A stretch of 42,030 nucleotides of DNA from a virus: positions 1 through 42,030 of the IMG/VR virus record IMGVR_UViG_3300036651_001481; one strand, given 5' to 3'. The position numbers and the translations under genes were made by a program. The notes beneath the pieces were generated by a model. It worked only from the letters and a program-made list of their open reading frames with translations. It did not search any database and was not told where the DNA came from. Shown piece after piece: positions 1 to 7,754 of the stretch. The number at the start of each line of letters is the position of its first letter. Position 1 is the stretch's first letter.

Positions 1-126
1 AAAGACTTACACCTTTCCTCTACTAATTGTGCAAATTCATGATGTTTTGGTTGCCTCCACAATCTGTCTGGAGCGTAGGCTGAGGGTAAATCAATAATAG
101 GAAGTGTAATGCGGTTTTGTGGGTAA
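1..126. repeat. Direct terminal repeat (contig overlap)
   Basis: Bases 1-126 are identical to 41902-42027. The last three bases of the window (CCT) differ from what follows the first copy (TTC). The methyltransferase reading frame runs through base 1 into the sequence before 41902 and stops at 41895-41897, so joining the ends restores one intact gene. This is best read as the overlap of a circular or circularly permuted assembly, not a biological terminal repeat. Confidence 0.9.
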
Positions 127-1076
127 TTCAAATACGTAAAGATTCTCTCTGTCTCCCTTTTATAGACTTCATCCGCTCCATATTTATCTGTATATCTCTT
201 TAGAGAAGTGAGCATAACTTTGGGAAAGAATGATCCCCACCCAAGACCCATGGTCATTCGACTGTCTTTATAAGACTCAAAATGTCCTGGTTTCATGCCT
301 ACGTTTATCATACCTGGCTTTGATTTATCTAAGAGTTCTTTAATAGGAACAATCGCATCGTCATCTTGATAATAGATCGTCTCAAATTTTGCCCGTTTAA
401 ATAGCTCATGTTTCTTAAAAGGGCTATCAGAATCAATCCCGACTAAAACTTCTCCCCATTGATACTGTTTGATATTGTTTAGGACTTCTTCTGGATAGGC
501 ATGTTCTTTTGTTAACAATACGCAAGATACTTTCTTCAGATCAATAAAAGGCTTCTTAAAGAGATAAAAATATAACTGCCCATCTTCTTCGACTACTTGA
601 CGGATAATAGGCTCACCAAATCGTTTATAATCAAAGTTTCGAATTCGCACGTGTGCATCCATCTTTTCTTCCCGTTCGTAGGCGGTAACTGCTAGATATT
701 TCGTATATCCTTCTAATCGTTTATACATTGCTTCAAGCTCATTCTCATCTAAGATATGAAAAAGAACATCAATACAAAGGAGAAGGTCTGCGTGAGGAAG
801 TATGGGGTCGTTAGTGAAGCTATACTGAGGATATAATTGTCTATTTCGACTGACAATAGTTGGTGAAATATCGTATCCTGTATATGAGGCTTTTGGGTAC
901 AGTTCTAGTAAGTGTTTTCCAAAGTTAAAATCCCCACAGCCAATTTCACTAATTGATTCGATAGTTAGATTATCAAGCCAATGAAGTTTTTTCACAAGTT
1001 GCTCGCCGTAGGAGCCATAGCCAGAATTTCCTCCTTGAGCGTATCTAGAGTCCCAGTATTTTTTTGCATCCATCAT
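1..1076 (-). CDS. SAM methyltransferase / transferase fusion (runs off the left end)
   Basis: The frame opens at ATG 1074-1076 and is open to base 1. On the circle it ends with TAA at 41895-41897, giving about 360 residues. The N-terminal part has a class I SAM-binding motif (EIGCGDFNFG) followed by GYDIS, as in small-molecule or sugar methyltransferases. The C-terminal half has a YYQDDDAIVP stretch that could be the acidic metal site of a GT-A-like fold, so a two-domain glycan-modifying enzyme is plausible (inference). It overlaps the epimerase gene by 32 bases and is last in the glycan operon. No Shine-Dalgarno is visible, so coupled translation is likely. ATG 1071-1073 is an alternative start. 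The methyltransferase call is good; the second domain is uncertain. Confidence 0.8.
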   Translation of the reverse strand, partial: MMDAKKYWDSRYAQGGNSGYGSYGEQLVKKLHWLDNLTIESISEIGCGDFNFGKHLLELYPKASYTGYDISPTIVSRNRQLYPQYSFTNDPILPHADLLLCIDVLFHILDENELEAMYKRLEGYTKYLAVTAYEREEKMDAHVRIRNFDYKRFGEPIIRQVVEEDGQLYFYLFKKPFIDLKKVSCVLLTKEHAYPEEVLNNIKQYQWGEVLVGIDSDSPFKKHELFKRAKFETIYYQDDDAIVPIKELLDKSKPGMINVGMKPGHFESYKDSRMTMGLGWGSFFPKVMLTSLKRYTDKYGADEVYKRETERIFTYLNYPQNRITLPIIDLPSAYAPDRLWRQPKHHEFAQLVEERCKS

Positions 1077-1740
1077 AGATTGAATTTTTTGTCGGTATGG
1101 GATTTTGACATACTACTCCTTTCGCATATCCTTTTGGGGCACTTTTGTATATTGGTTCTATTTTCGTGCCTAATATATCGTTTATTGTCTGAATAATACT
1201 GTTAAATGAAGTAGGCTTTCCTGCTCCCACATCCCGAATACCTACGGATCGGATTGCTATATAACTCATAATTTGATCAATTACATCCTGAATATAGATA
1301 AAATCTCTCTCTTGTGTTCCGTCTCCCCATACTTCAGGGCGTTTCCCTTGTTTCATTGCTTCACATGCCTGAGAAATAAAGGTACGATGCTCCCCTACTC
1401 CATAGACTGGAAAGATGCGAAGCCCTAAGTTATTCGGATAAGCTTTGGCTAACTCTTCCATAGCTTTTTTAAAATGGGTAAAGGCTATTTCTTTCTCTTC
1501 ATACACAAGCGCTGAGGATGGCCACACATAATACACGCCAAAGGAGAGAAAATAAAGGTGACGCTGGAGAAGTGTTTGAAAATAGTAATCAGGATTCTCC
1601 TCAAAAGGCATATGCACAGGCGAGCCAAAATCAAAAATAATATCACAATCCTTTGTAGGCGTTGAGGTGACATTTCCTAAGCGTTTTGCAAGCGCTCCTC
1701 CGATAAACCCACTTCGTCCTATTACACAATATTTGGCCAT
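1045..1740 (-). CDS. NAD-dependent epimerase/dehydratase-like protein (SDR), 231 aa
   Basis: An extended-SDR nucleotide-sugar epimerase/dehydratase homologue. The N-terminal GRSGFIGG is the Rossmann GxxGxxG dinucleotide motif. WPSSALVY carries the family serine region, and FTHFKKAMEE aligns with the usual YxxxK segment. The lysine is kept but the catalytic tyrosine position reads Phe. It is shorter (231 aa) than typical family members (about 300). It overlaps the genes on both sides (19 and 32 bases) inside the glycan operon. The fold is confident. Catalytic competence is doubtful because of the Tyr-to-Phe change, so it may bind rather than convert a nucleotide sugar. Confidence 0.85.
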   Translation of the reverse strand: MAKYCVIGRSGFIGGALAKRLGNVTSTPTKDCDIIFDFGSPVHMPFEENPDYYFQTLLQRHLYFLSFGVYYVWPSSALVYEEKEIAFTHFKKAMEELAKAYPNNLGLRIFPVYGVGEHRTFISQACEAMKQGKRPEVWGDGTQERDFIYIQDVIDQIMSYIAIRSVGIRDVGAGKPTSFNSIIQTINDILGTKIEPIYKSAPKGYAKGVVCQNPIPTKNSIYDGCKKILGL

Positions 1741-2504
1741 ATTTTTGTCCTTGAAAAATGAAAATACGGGATTTCTCTACCAATAAAGGGACGGGCATGA
1801 ATCCATGTTGGGGGGTTTACATCAGCAAGTAACTCCCACAAAGACCCATCTTCTTTTATAGAAAGCTTAGGAATGGGGACGTGGTTTTCAAGTCTATCAT
1901 GTGAGTGAAGTGGATAATACGAAGGGGAAATAAAATGCAAATCCCTCACTAGCTTTGTCATTTCATACTCATCAGTCCCTACAATTGCAGAAGTTTTGAA
2001 AGCTCCCTCCCAGTCTTGAATCTTTCTAAACAAGTTATTTATCTCTTCACAGTTTCGAAAAAGTGAGAAAACCCCATTTACTGCTCCAACGTCATCACTA
2101 AAGACATCACAATGCGCAAGCATGTCATCGTCAATAAAATTATCTAAAAGTCCCCACACTACATCCCAATTAGTTATTCCCCAGAAGTCTGTGTCTTTGA
2201 GATAGTCTTGAAAAATCACCCCATTTGCGACATAGAAGTCACTCATTGGCTTCGTTGGAATGCCATTTTCTATTTGTACTTCTGGGTCAAAACCAAGCTG
2301 CTTTACACAAAGTTTGTTAAATCCCCATATAGTCATAGGAATAATTTCTACATTACCCTTCGTATTGAATTTATAATTATTTATTTCTGGAGCAAATATT
2401 TTCCAATACCATCCATATTTTTCTAGTTTTTGCACATTATCTATATACTGTTGTGTCCATTCATGTGGTGTACCAAATTGTGTTAAGATAAATGTTTTTT
2501 TCAT
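1722..2504 (-). CDS. DUF6625-like putative glycosyltransferase, 260 aa
   Basis: The protein resembles the DUF6625 group found in capsule and glycan loci: a block like DFWGITNWDVVWG, then DDDM and CDVFSDD, then a FSLFRN element. The start is placed at ATG 2502-2504, which overlaps the upstream TGA as ATGA, the clearest coupling signal. An in-frame upstream extension of 13 basic residues lacks support. Its place between a dehydrogenase-like and an epimerase gene fits modification of a virion or host surface glycan. The family assignment is from memory of the motif pattern; the activity is not proven. Confidence 0.7.
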   Translation of the reverse strand: MKKTFILTQFGTPHEWTQQYIDNVQKLEKYGWYWKIFAPEINNYKFNTKGNVEIIPMTIWGFNKLCVKQLGFDPEVQIENGIPTKPMSDFYVANGVIFQDYLKDTDFWGITNWDVVWGLLDNFIDDDMLAHCDVFSDDVGAVNGVFSLFRNCEEINNLFRKIQDWEGAFKTSAIVGTDEYEMTKLVRDLHFISPSYYPLHSHDRLENHVPIPKLSIKEDGSLWELLADVNPPTWIHARPFIGREIPYFHFSRTKIWPNIV

Positions 2505-3145
2505 AGCTTTACGCCTAAAAGTTTTACGTTTGGTAATACGCAATGCCCTCCTATGGGGCCTTCCATGTGTTTGAGCCAGGGTCTGACAACATGCGCCATG
2601 CCGAGCTTTGTATACCCTTTGTTATATGATTGGTTTGCCTCAGTGTAGATAGCATCAAAGTCAACTTTATGCTTCTTACACCATGCGTAAATCTCTTTCT
2701 CAAGCATAATAAGACGTCCATACTGGGTTGTGTCCCATAGCTTGAGAGCTTCAGTGGTTTTAGCGTCTTTATAGACTTTCGTTTTTAGTCCTAAATCAGA
2801 GAAGATTTTTGCAGCCTTTCGAGCATCTTTCCCTCCAAAGTATTTCGTGAATGTGCGTATCCCCTGCTCAAGATTGGGATGTACGCCACGAATGGGAGAA
2901 TGAACTACCCCTAACTTATCACATGTTCCTACAGGGACAGAAGAATGGACAATAACTAGAGGAAAGCCATTTTTGATAAATCTTACATGGTCTTTGAATT
3001 CATTAGAATATGGAAAGCAAACATGAGCAACATCTCCCATTTCTCCATTCCATGTTCCCTCTTGCTTATTGTTCCATAAGGCTTTTCCAATGACCTTATG
3101 AACAGCTTTTCCTACCTCTCCATAACCCCAAATTACATGAACCAT
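2501..3145 (-). CDS. Nucleotide-sugar dehydrogenase-like protein (UDP-Glc/ManNAc dehydrogenase family), 214 aa
   Basis: It shows the landmarks of the UDP-glucose/UDP-ManNAc dehydrogenase family in compact form: N-terminal NAD-binding GYGEVGKA, the HSSVPVGT segment, a central EALKLWDTT helix with the conserved Lys, and PIGGHCVLP with the catalytic-type Cys. At 214 residues it is about half the usual length and lacks the C-terminal UDP-binding domain. It could be a minimal oxidoreductase or a specialised homologue. It overlaps PIG-L by 13 bases upstream and the DUF6625-like gene by 4 bases downstream. Confidence 0.75.
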   Translation of the reverse strand: MVHVIWGYGEVGKAVHKVIGKALWNNKQEGTWNGEMGDVAHVCFPYSNEFKDHVRFIKNGFPLVIVHSSVPVGTCDKLGVVHSPIRGVHPNLEQGIRTFTKYFGGKDARKAAKIFSDLGLKTKVYKDAKTTEALKLWDTTQYGRLIMLEKEIYAWCKKHKVDFDAIYTEANQSYNKGYTKLGMAHVVRPWLKHMEGPIGGHCVLPNVKLLGVKL

Positions 3146-3675
3146 TCTGACCTCCCTTTTATTGCCTCAAAATGAGGCTTGGTAGCTGGTAAATTGATTT
3201 GTGATTGGAAGCACTGAAGAGCTTTTTCTTTCAGTTCTAATTCTCTTTCATTTCCCGTGATCCTCTCTGATCCTGTTGTATAGAGTTCTGTTGGTGTATA
3301 GGTTGTGTAGTGTTTGACTTTATCTCCAAAGACCTCGTCTGCTATTCGTCCTATCAAATCATGGTCTTTATTTCCTCCCTGGACAGCTGGCGCATAGATA
3401 GTCTCAAACCCACTAAAACGCCCTAGGGCTCGTCTTACTGCCCAATCATCTATTACATCATCTCGTATAGCAAGATCAATGTGAGAGCATCCTAGTAATT
3501 CACACGCTTTCCTATCCTCTTCCATGCGCTCTTGAGCAGTGATATTTTCTCCTCTATTGGATTGAATATAAGCAGAAGTCACAGTAACCACAAGTGGATG
3601 CTCACGCATAAGCGTAAAAGCTCCGAAAAGCACACTGTCATCTGAATGTGGAGAGAGCCAGAGCTTATTGGACAT
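3133..3675 (-). CDS. PIG-L family deacetylase, 180 aa
   Basis: A LmbE/PIG-L type metal-dependent N-deacetylase, probably acting on an N-acetylated sugar. The N-terminal SPHSDDSVLFG corresponds to the family PHPDDE metal motif with Ser for the second Pro and for Glu. NKDHDLIG supplies the later HxxH/DH metal ligand motif. ATG 3673-3675 is preceded by a strong GGGAGGTG ribosome site lying inside the upstream small gene. Loss of the usual Glu in the first motif may alter activity. It sits in the glycan operon. Confidence 0.82.
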   Translation of the reverse strand: MSNKLWLSPHSDDSVLFGAFTLMREHPLVVTVTSAYIQSNRGENITAQERMEEDRKACELLGCSHIDLAIRDDVIDDWAVRRALGRFSGFETIYAPAVQGGNKDHDLIGRIADEVFGDKVKHYTTYTPTELYTTGSERITGNERELELKEKALQCFQSQINLPATKPHFEAIKGRSEWFM

Positions 3676-3808
3676 GAGGACACCTCCCGTAATATGCCTT
3701 TGCCGAATTACAATTATGACAAAGAATCTGAAAACCAGTAGGATAATTATTTTTATAATAAAGTGCCATTCTTAATTTTCGTTTTTTATTATCTATTATT
3801 TTTTTCAT
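3665..3808 (-). CDS. Small cysteine-rich (zinc-finger-like) protein, 47 aa
   Basis: A short frame from ATG 3806-3808, overlapping the glycosyltransferase stop as ATGA, to TAA 3665-3667, overlapping the deacetylase start. The C-terminal half has LCHNCNSAKAYYGRCPH, a CxxC...CPH zinc-binding pattern like the ends of many phage HNH-type proteins. The basic N-terminus contains NKKRKLR. It fills the only gap in this operon. Function is unknown; a nucleic-acid-binding or remnant HNH element is possible. Confidence 0.7.
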   Translation of the reverse strand: MKKIIDNKKRKLRMALYYKNNYPTGFQILCHNCNSAKAYYGRCPHVQ

Positions 3809-4725
3809 CTAAAATCAAATACGTTTCTTACAAATAAAACATCGTCATTCGTAGCTGTTTCTGCCATCTTTAGCCATTGCTCAGCATTTTTTTCCCATCT
3901 ATCATTACCTGTCCCTTTACCTGCGAGAATAGCCATAAAGACAATTGCTTCCTTAAAGTTGGCGTTTATTTTAAGAGCCTGAAGACAGGCGTCCCGTGCA
4001 TCCTCTGGCATTTTCATATTCCAGTAGGCTCTGCTCATAATTAAAAATGCTTCTGCTTTCTGTGCTAAGTAGCTGTCACGTTGTACATATTTCCCCAGCA
4101 TTACGACACAGCTTTCATAATCTTGACGATAAAAGTATTCTCTTCCTAAATAAAACATTTCTCGTACTGCATCAGGATTATTTGCTACTTCTTTTTTAAG
4201 GATTCTAAAAGCTCGGTCTTTATCGAGTTCATGTGCTGGAGAGTACCCGTGGGTAATACGGACATTACTTTTTATTTCTCCATTGACTGAGAGATGGTTG
4301 TGGATATTCCCTACCCACCATACTTGTGGAGAGTTTTTAAAAAGTCTTGGATATTGGAATTCCTGCCCATTATCTGAGGCTATCATCGTACAATCTACTG
4401 CTAAAGCATGATGTTCTTCTGCAACTGCAACTGCTTCTCGTACTGCTGCAAAATCATGTAAAACCTCATCTGCATCTATACTTAGAATCCAGTCCCCTGT
4501 TGCTTTGGATTTCGCATGATTTCGTGCCTTACAAAATGAATCTTCCCAGACATAATCTGTATAAACTTTATCAGTATAAAGTTTGGCAAGCTCTACAGTT
4601 CTGTCTTGACTTCCTGTATCACAGATAACGATTTCATCTATACCTTCTATGGAGTCTAAGCATTGGCCTAGGAGAACTTCTTCGTTTTTAACAATCAAAA
4701 CGGCTGAAATGGTAGGCTTTTTCAT
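3805..4725 (-). CDS. Family 2 glycosyltransferase with TPR-like C-terminus, 306 aa
   Basis: A GT2 transferase. The N-terminus TISAVLIVKNEE and CDTGSQDRT are GT2 landmarks, ILSIDADEVL contains the DxD metal/nucleotide-sugar motif, and the C-terminal half is helical and repeat-like (DYESCVVMLGKY, YLAQKAEAF, DARDACLQALK) like TPRs. This matches the SunS/Wbb-type group that glycosylates proteins or cell-surface material. The start is taken at ATG 4723-4725, directly after the U tract of attenuator A. A longer frame would begin with TTG inside the terminator hairpin. It is the first gene of the glycan operon. Confidence 0.88.
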   Translation of the reverse strand: MKKPTISAVLIVKNEEVLLGQCLDSIEGIDEIVICDTGSQDRTVELAKLYTDKVYTDYVWEDSFCKARNHAKSKATGDWILSIDADEVLHDFAAVREAVAVAEEHHALAVDCTMIASDNGQEFQYPRLFKNSPQVWWVGNIHNHLSVNGEIKSNVRITHGYSPAHELDKDRAFRILKKEVANNPDAVREMFYLGREYFYRQDYESCVVMLGKYVQRDSYLAQKAEAFLIMSRAYWNMKMPEDARDACLQALKINANFKEAIVFMAILAGKGTGNDRWEKNAEQWLKMAETATNDDVLFVRNVFDFR

Positions 4726-4790
4726 AAAAAAAGCCCACAAATCCCGAAGGACTTGTGAGCGAAAATGGCTCGAATATGTATATTATAACA
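4726..4790 (-). promoter_or_regulatory. Late attenuator module A (extended -10 promoter, switch hairpin, terminator)
   Basis: Minus strand in order: TGTTATAAT (-10 at 4782-4787), predicted +1 purine at 4775, UUC, hairpin arms GAGC/GCTC with loop CATTTTC, then a perfect 12-bp terminator stem (4733-4760) with a TTCG loop whose 5' arm starts with the same GCTC, then 7 U (4726-4732) and ATG. No good -35 is visible. The two hairpins exclude each other. It controls the glycan operon. Confidence 0.85.
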
Positions 4791-4792
4791 TA

Positions 4793-5482
4793 TTAGGGTC
4801 TGAAGAAGACAAAAAAATTAGATGTATTCGTCGTAGAGGCTGCAGGACGTATAGCTATTGTTGCTGCTGCCCAGAAACGATTACTATTTGGAGTAAATGT
4901 TCCTGGATCTTCTGAGCTAGCATTTAGTGATCTTGTTGAAGAAGCTACGTTACAAGTAGATCCACCACTTGATGCTCCGTTGCTGTGAAGATTCAAATAG
5001 TTTGTTGGAGCAGCAGTAAATCCTGTTGTTTCACCAGTTGCTGAATTAGAGGCTATTGCCAACCACAAAGTATTATCTGCTCCCCATGATGGCGTTAGGG
5101 ATGGAGGATTTGCATTTGTTGCATCCCCTGATGCAGTTGTCGCTTCTGGGGGTGTTGTGCCATGCCAACCAGAAATACGTATTGTTATCCATGCAGCAGT
5201 AGTCACTCCACTTGCTGTCCATGTAGGTGTTGTCCCACCTTCTGTACCATCTGCAATTTTATAAAATCCACTCAATTTTCCTACTGATCCACCACCAGCT
5301 TGTGCTATTGTTGAAATATCATTCCACCCACTAGGTTTTGTCCAAGTTGGTGCATTACGAGTGGAAGACAAAGCAATAAGTAGATCGCCTGAATTAACCG
5401 TTGCTGGCATATTTATAGGCATTGATGTAACTGATGAAGCAAAACCTGTATCTGTTACTGATTCATAAGTTGGAAATGCCAT
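4793..5482 (-). CDS. Putative virion surface/tail-associated beta-sandwich protein, 229 aa
   Basis: Rich in Thr, Ser, Ala and Gly with alternating beta-type segments, and no signal peptide. The pattern (NSGDLLIALSS, WITIRISGW, RFWAAATIAIRP) resembles beta-sandwich proteins encoded beside phage fibres; the protein at 35020-35658 has a similar build. The start is placed at ATG 5480-5482, two bases after the stop of the collagen-like gene (TAATTATG), without a ribosome site. It is the last gene before attenuator A. Structural role inferred; no exact family recognised. Confidence 0.7.
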   Translation of the reverse strand: MAFPTYESVTDTGFASSVTSMPINMPATVNSGDLLIALSSTRNAPTWTKPSGWNDISTIAQAGGGSVGKLSGFYKIADGTEGGTTPTWTASGVTTAAWITIRISGWHGTTPPEATTASGDATNANPPSLTPSWGADNTLWLAIASNSATGETTGFTAAPTNYLNLHSNGASSGGSTCNVASSTRSLNASSEDPGTFTPNSNRFWAAATIAIRPAASTTNTSNFFVFFRP

Positions 5483-5484
5483 AA

Positions 5485-6273
5485 TTATTGTTGTACGGAT
5501 GCTAAACACATCCATGTATTGAGTGAATTAGCAGTGACGTACATAAACCCCACATTGAGTGTTTTAGAGGTCGTGAATGTAGAAGGCATACCTACAGTTG
5601 TTGTACCTGTATACCCTCCTGTTGCTGTTGACCATGTTAAGGGATGCCCTGAGCCCGTAGAAGTAACTTGAATAATTAGCTTTTGCCCATCAACAGGAGA
5701 TCCGCTAGGAGGCTGAAAAGCTGCTGTAGCTACTTGTGCAGTAAGTTCAAATATATCAGTTGTATCTGAGTTAGGTGTAGGAGTAGCACTTGATGTTGTT
5801 GAAGCTACTGCTGGAAGTCTGCCTGTAGGTCCAGTGGGTCCTGTTACTCCATTTGTACCTGCGGTACCTTGAGAACCATTGCTTCCTGCCGTGCCTTGTG
5901 GTCCCGTAGGACCTGTGGTACCTTGAGGTCCCGTTGCTCCTGTAAGGATAGCGTTTGAGCCAGCAGTTCCCTGGATTCCCTGAGATCCAGTAGGGCCAGT
6001 AGGTCCAGTGACCCCGTTACTTCCATTACTTCCAGCAGTACCCTGAATACCTTGCGAACCTGCTGTACCCTGTATTCCTTGACTTCCTGTAGGTCCAGTA
6101 GGACCAGTCACGCCATTTGTACCATTACTGCCTGCTGTGCCTTGGATACCCTGTGCACCAGCTGTTCCTTGAATACCTTGAGATCCTGTCGCTCCCTGAG
6201 CACCTGTTGGTCCCGTGGGGCCAGTTGTGCCACCTGAAGAAGATCCTGGTTTATTTGCAAAAGGTAATAACAT
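5485..6273 (-). CDS. Collagen-like fibre protein, 262 aa
   Basis: After a short N-terminus ([15 protein letters not shown]) come about 130 residues of Gly-X-Y triplets rich in [16 protein letters not shown] and GSNG, with at least one slip (SNAILTG) in the register. A C-terminal globular beta domain of about 110 residues follows. This is typical of trimeric phage fibres or head decorations. The start is at ATG 6271-6273 in a TAATATG junction with the upstream gene. It probably projects from the virion and may bind the host surface. Confidence 0.85.
   Translation of the reverse strand: MLLPFANKPGSSSGGTTGPTGPTGAQGATGSQGIQGTAGAQGIQGTAGSNGTNGVTGPTGPTGSQGIQGTAGSQGIQGTAGSNGSNGVTGPTGPTGSQGIQGTAGSNAILTGATGPQGTTGPTGPQGTAGSNGSQGTAGTNGVTGPTGPTGRLPAVASTTSSATPTPNSDTTDIFELTAQVATAAFQPPSGSPVDGQKLIIQVTSTGSGHPLTWSTATGGYTGTTTVGMPSTFTTSKTLNVGFMYVTANSLNTWMCLASVQQ
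5820..6231 (-). repeat. Gly-X-Y coding repeats of the collagen-like gene
   Basis: Imperfect DNA repeats encoding units such as [20 protein letters not shown], present several times with synonymous differences. Repeats of this type change length readily by recombination. Short-read assemblies can also collapse them, so the exact number of units should be treated with care. Confidence 0.8.
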
Positions 6274-6274
6274 A

Positions 6275-6697
6275 TTATGAACCTGAGAAGGAAACAATAT
6301 CCCCTGCGGTTCCATTTATATAAAGAGCATTTGTATTACTTACAGCCCATGACATAGACATTCCTGCCTCAAGAATCGTCCCATTTCCTGTGCCATCCGT
6401 AGTATTTGCTACCCCAGATCCTCCAACGACAATAGGAGCTGCATTCGTTGATTTCGCACTAACAACAACTCCGTTGAGTAGTACGTTAGATCCAAGCTGT
6501 ACTGCGGTACTTGTGACAGCTATTTTAGCCTGTCCATTTAAAGGAGCTGCAGAGAGAATACCTGTATTCCCATTTATTACTATCTTTAGATTCCCATTAG
6601 CATCTACCTCAAGAGAACTGGGGGCACCATCTCCTCGTGTTTTAGGAGTTATATTGTAATTTGCTGGTTGTGCGTATTGTGTTTGTGAACTTGCCAT
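6275..6697 (-). CDS. Virion structural protein (head/fibre-associated), 140 aa
   Basis: A beta-rich, Ala/Gly/Thr/Asn-rich protein with elements like [20 protein letters not shown] and [22 protein letters not shown], a style common in phage decoration or fibre-base proteins. There are no enzymatic motifs and no membrane segment. It is joined to the collagen-like fibre gene by TAATATG, so the two may form one appendage. Function inferred from composition and place. Confidence 0.7.
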   Translation of the reverse strand: MASSQTQYAQPANYNITPKTRGDGAPSSLEVDANGNLKIVINGNTGILSAAPLNGQAKIAVTSTAVQLGSNVLLNGVVVSAKSTNAAPIVVGGSGVANTTDGTGNGTILEAGMSMSWAVSNTNALYINGTAGDIVSFSGS

Positions 6698-6701
6698 ATA
6701 G

Positions 6702-7214
6702 TTAAATACTCATTGTTTTTACTCGTTCTAATTGCGTTTGTATTTCTTCTTCTTTACGAGTTAACTTCGTTTTTCTCATATCATCTAATGCTTTTTCTTT
6801 TTGAATTAGGATTCTTTCTTCAGCCACAGACTCTTCCGCTAACTTTACTTTTCCTTCCCATTCTGCAAATTCCTTTTCTTTACGAGTAAGCTTGTCTTCT
6901 CTCTCTGTTATCTCTTCCCCTTTTTTTCTCAATGCTTCTTTTTCACTACTGAGCGCTTCCTGTGCAAGCCTGATAGATCGCTCTTTTACGGCTATTTGCG
7001 TCTCACGCTCTTTAAGTTCATGTTCAAATTGCTTTACTTCTCCCTGGTACTTTGCAAGGTCATTGGCTGTTTTTACCTGCTGCATGTTTTGAGTTTTAAT
7101 CTCTTCCTGCATTACAGTGAGCTTCGCTTCTTTCTTATTGAGCAAATCTTCATATTTGATCGCCTCTTCGAGCTCTTTTTGTAGCTCAGTACATTTTTGT
7201 GTGATATTATTCAT
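6702..7214 (-). CDS. Coiled-coil protein, 170 aa
   Basis: Almost entirely charged heptad-like sequence (Lys, Glu, Gln; for example KELEEAIKYEDLL and EALRKKGEEITERED), predicting one long coiled coil. The start is taken as ATG 7212-7214, overlapping the end of the upstream gene. It lies among head/fibre genes, so an assembly chaperone or structural spacer is plausible. No family recognised. Confidence 0.75.
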   Translation of the reverse strand: MNNITQKCTELQKELEEAIKYEDLLNKKEAKLTVMQEEIKTQNMQQVKTANDLAKYQGEVKQFEHELKERETQIAVKERSIRLAQEALSSEKEALRKKGEEITEREDKLTRKEKEFAEWEGKVKLAEESVAEERILIQKEKALDDMRKTKLTRKEEEIQTQLERVKTMSI

Positions 7215-7491
7215 GAACAACAATCTTCTCCTTTATTCTAGCTATCTCAAGCTTGGGATCAGTCTTATATGAGAAGTCTTCAAGATTAAGGATAAAGTTA
7301 GCGAGATGGGTAATCACCATCGGGGCGAGAGAAGCTTCAAAAGGTTTGGTATCTAAGGCTGGGATAGTAATCGTGTGAGAGACATTCTTGTCATCTAGGT
7401 AGTCCATAGAAAAGTCCTCTGTGGTGTAATTCATCACATAGACTAATCCTTGTGGTTTTTCTTCTGGTAATGTGTTGACTGCGTAAAGCAT
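7207..7491 (-). CDS. Hypothetical structural protein, 94 aa, first gene of operon B
   Basis: Begins with ATG 7489-7491, immediately after the U tract of attenuator B. An AGGGAGGGG sequence in the 3' arm of the terminator lies 8 bases upstream of ATG and could serve as ribosome site only when the hairpin is open. The protein is soluble, mixed alpha/beta (GLVYVMNYTTEDFSMDY). No motif recognised. The operon continues with the coiled-coil and fibre genes. Confidence 0.75.
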   Translation of the reverse strand: MLYAVNTLPEEKPQGLVYVMNYTTEDFSMDYLDDKNVSHTITIPALDTKPFEASLAPMVITHLANFILNLEDFSYKTDPKLEIARIKEKIVVHE

Positions 7492-7551
7492 AAAAAAAGC
7501 CCCTCCCTTACGGGAAAGAGCGAAATATGCTCGAACACTTATATTATACCA
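7492..7551 (-). promoter_or_regulatory. Late attenuator module B
   Basis: TGGTATAAT (-10 at 7543-7548), predicted +1 G at 7536, UUC, hairpin GAGC/GCTC with loop ATATTTC, terminator stem at 7499-7521 with GTAA loop, 7 U (7492-7498), ATG. The -10 overlaps the TAA stop of the upstream gene. The 3' terminator arm contains AGGGAGGGG. Confidence 0.85.
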
Positions 7552-7753
7552 CAGGTTGTAGTTCTTGGAGTTTTTTCTCTAGTGTATTTACTCGCATCAT
7601 AAGCATAATCAAAAGGTTCCATTTCTTGTTCTGGTCAATAGAACCACCTGTAGAGCGATCTTTTAAGAATGGTTCCCACATCATAGGATCATCCGGCAAT
7701 CTAAGGCCTACAATTAGACTGGCTTCTTCTCGAAGAGAGAGTGTTTTATCCAT
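7544..7753 (-). CDS. Hypothetical protein, 69 aa
   Basis: A small helical protein (LSLREEASLIVGL, LLIMLMMRVNTLEKKLQEL) ending in a short coiled coil. It starts one base after the preceding stop (TAATATG), and its stop TAA overlaps the -10 of module B. It is the last gene of the operon opened by module C. Function unknown. Confidence 0.7.
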   Translation of the reverse strand: MDKTLSLREEASLIVGLRLPDDPMMWEPFLKDRSTGGSIDQNKKWNLLIMLMMRVNTLEKKLQELQPVV

Positions 7754-7754
7754 A

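Noticed and set aside
6052-6323. Plus-strand open frames opposite the collagen-like gene
   Set aside because: Low-complexity mirror of Gly-X-Y coding repeats without ribosome sites.
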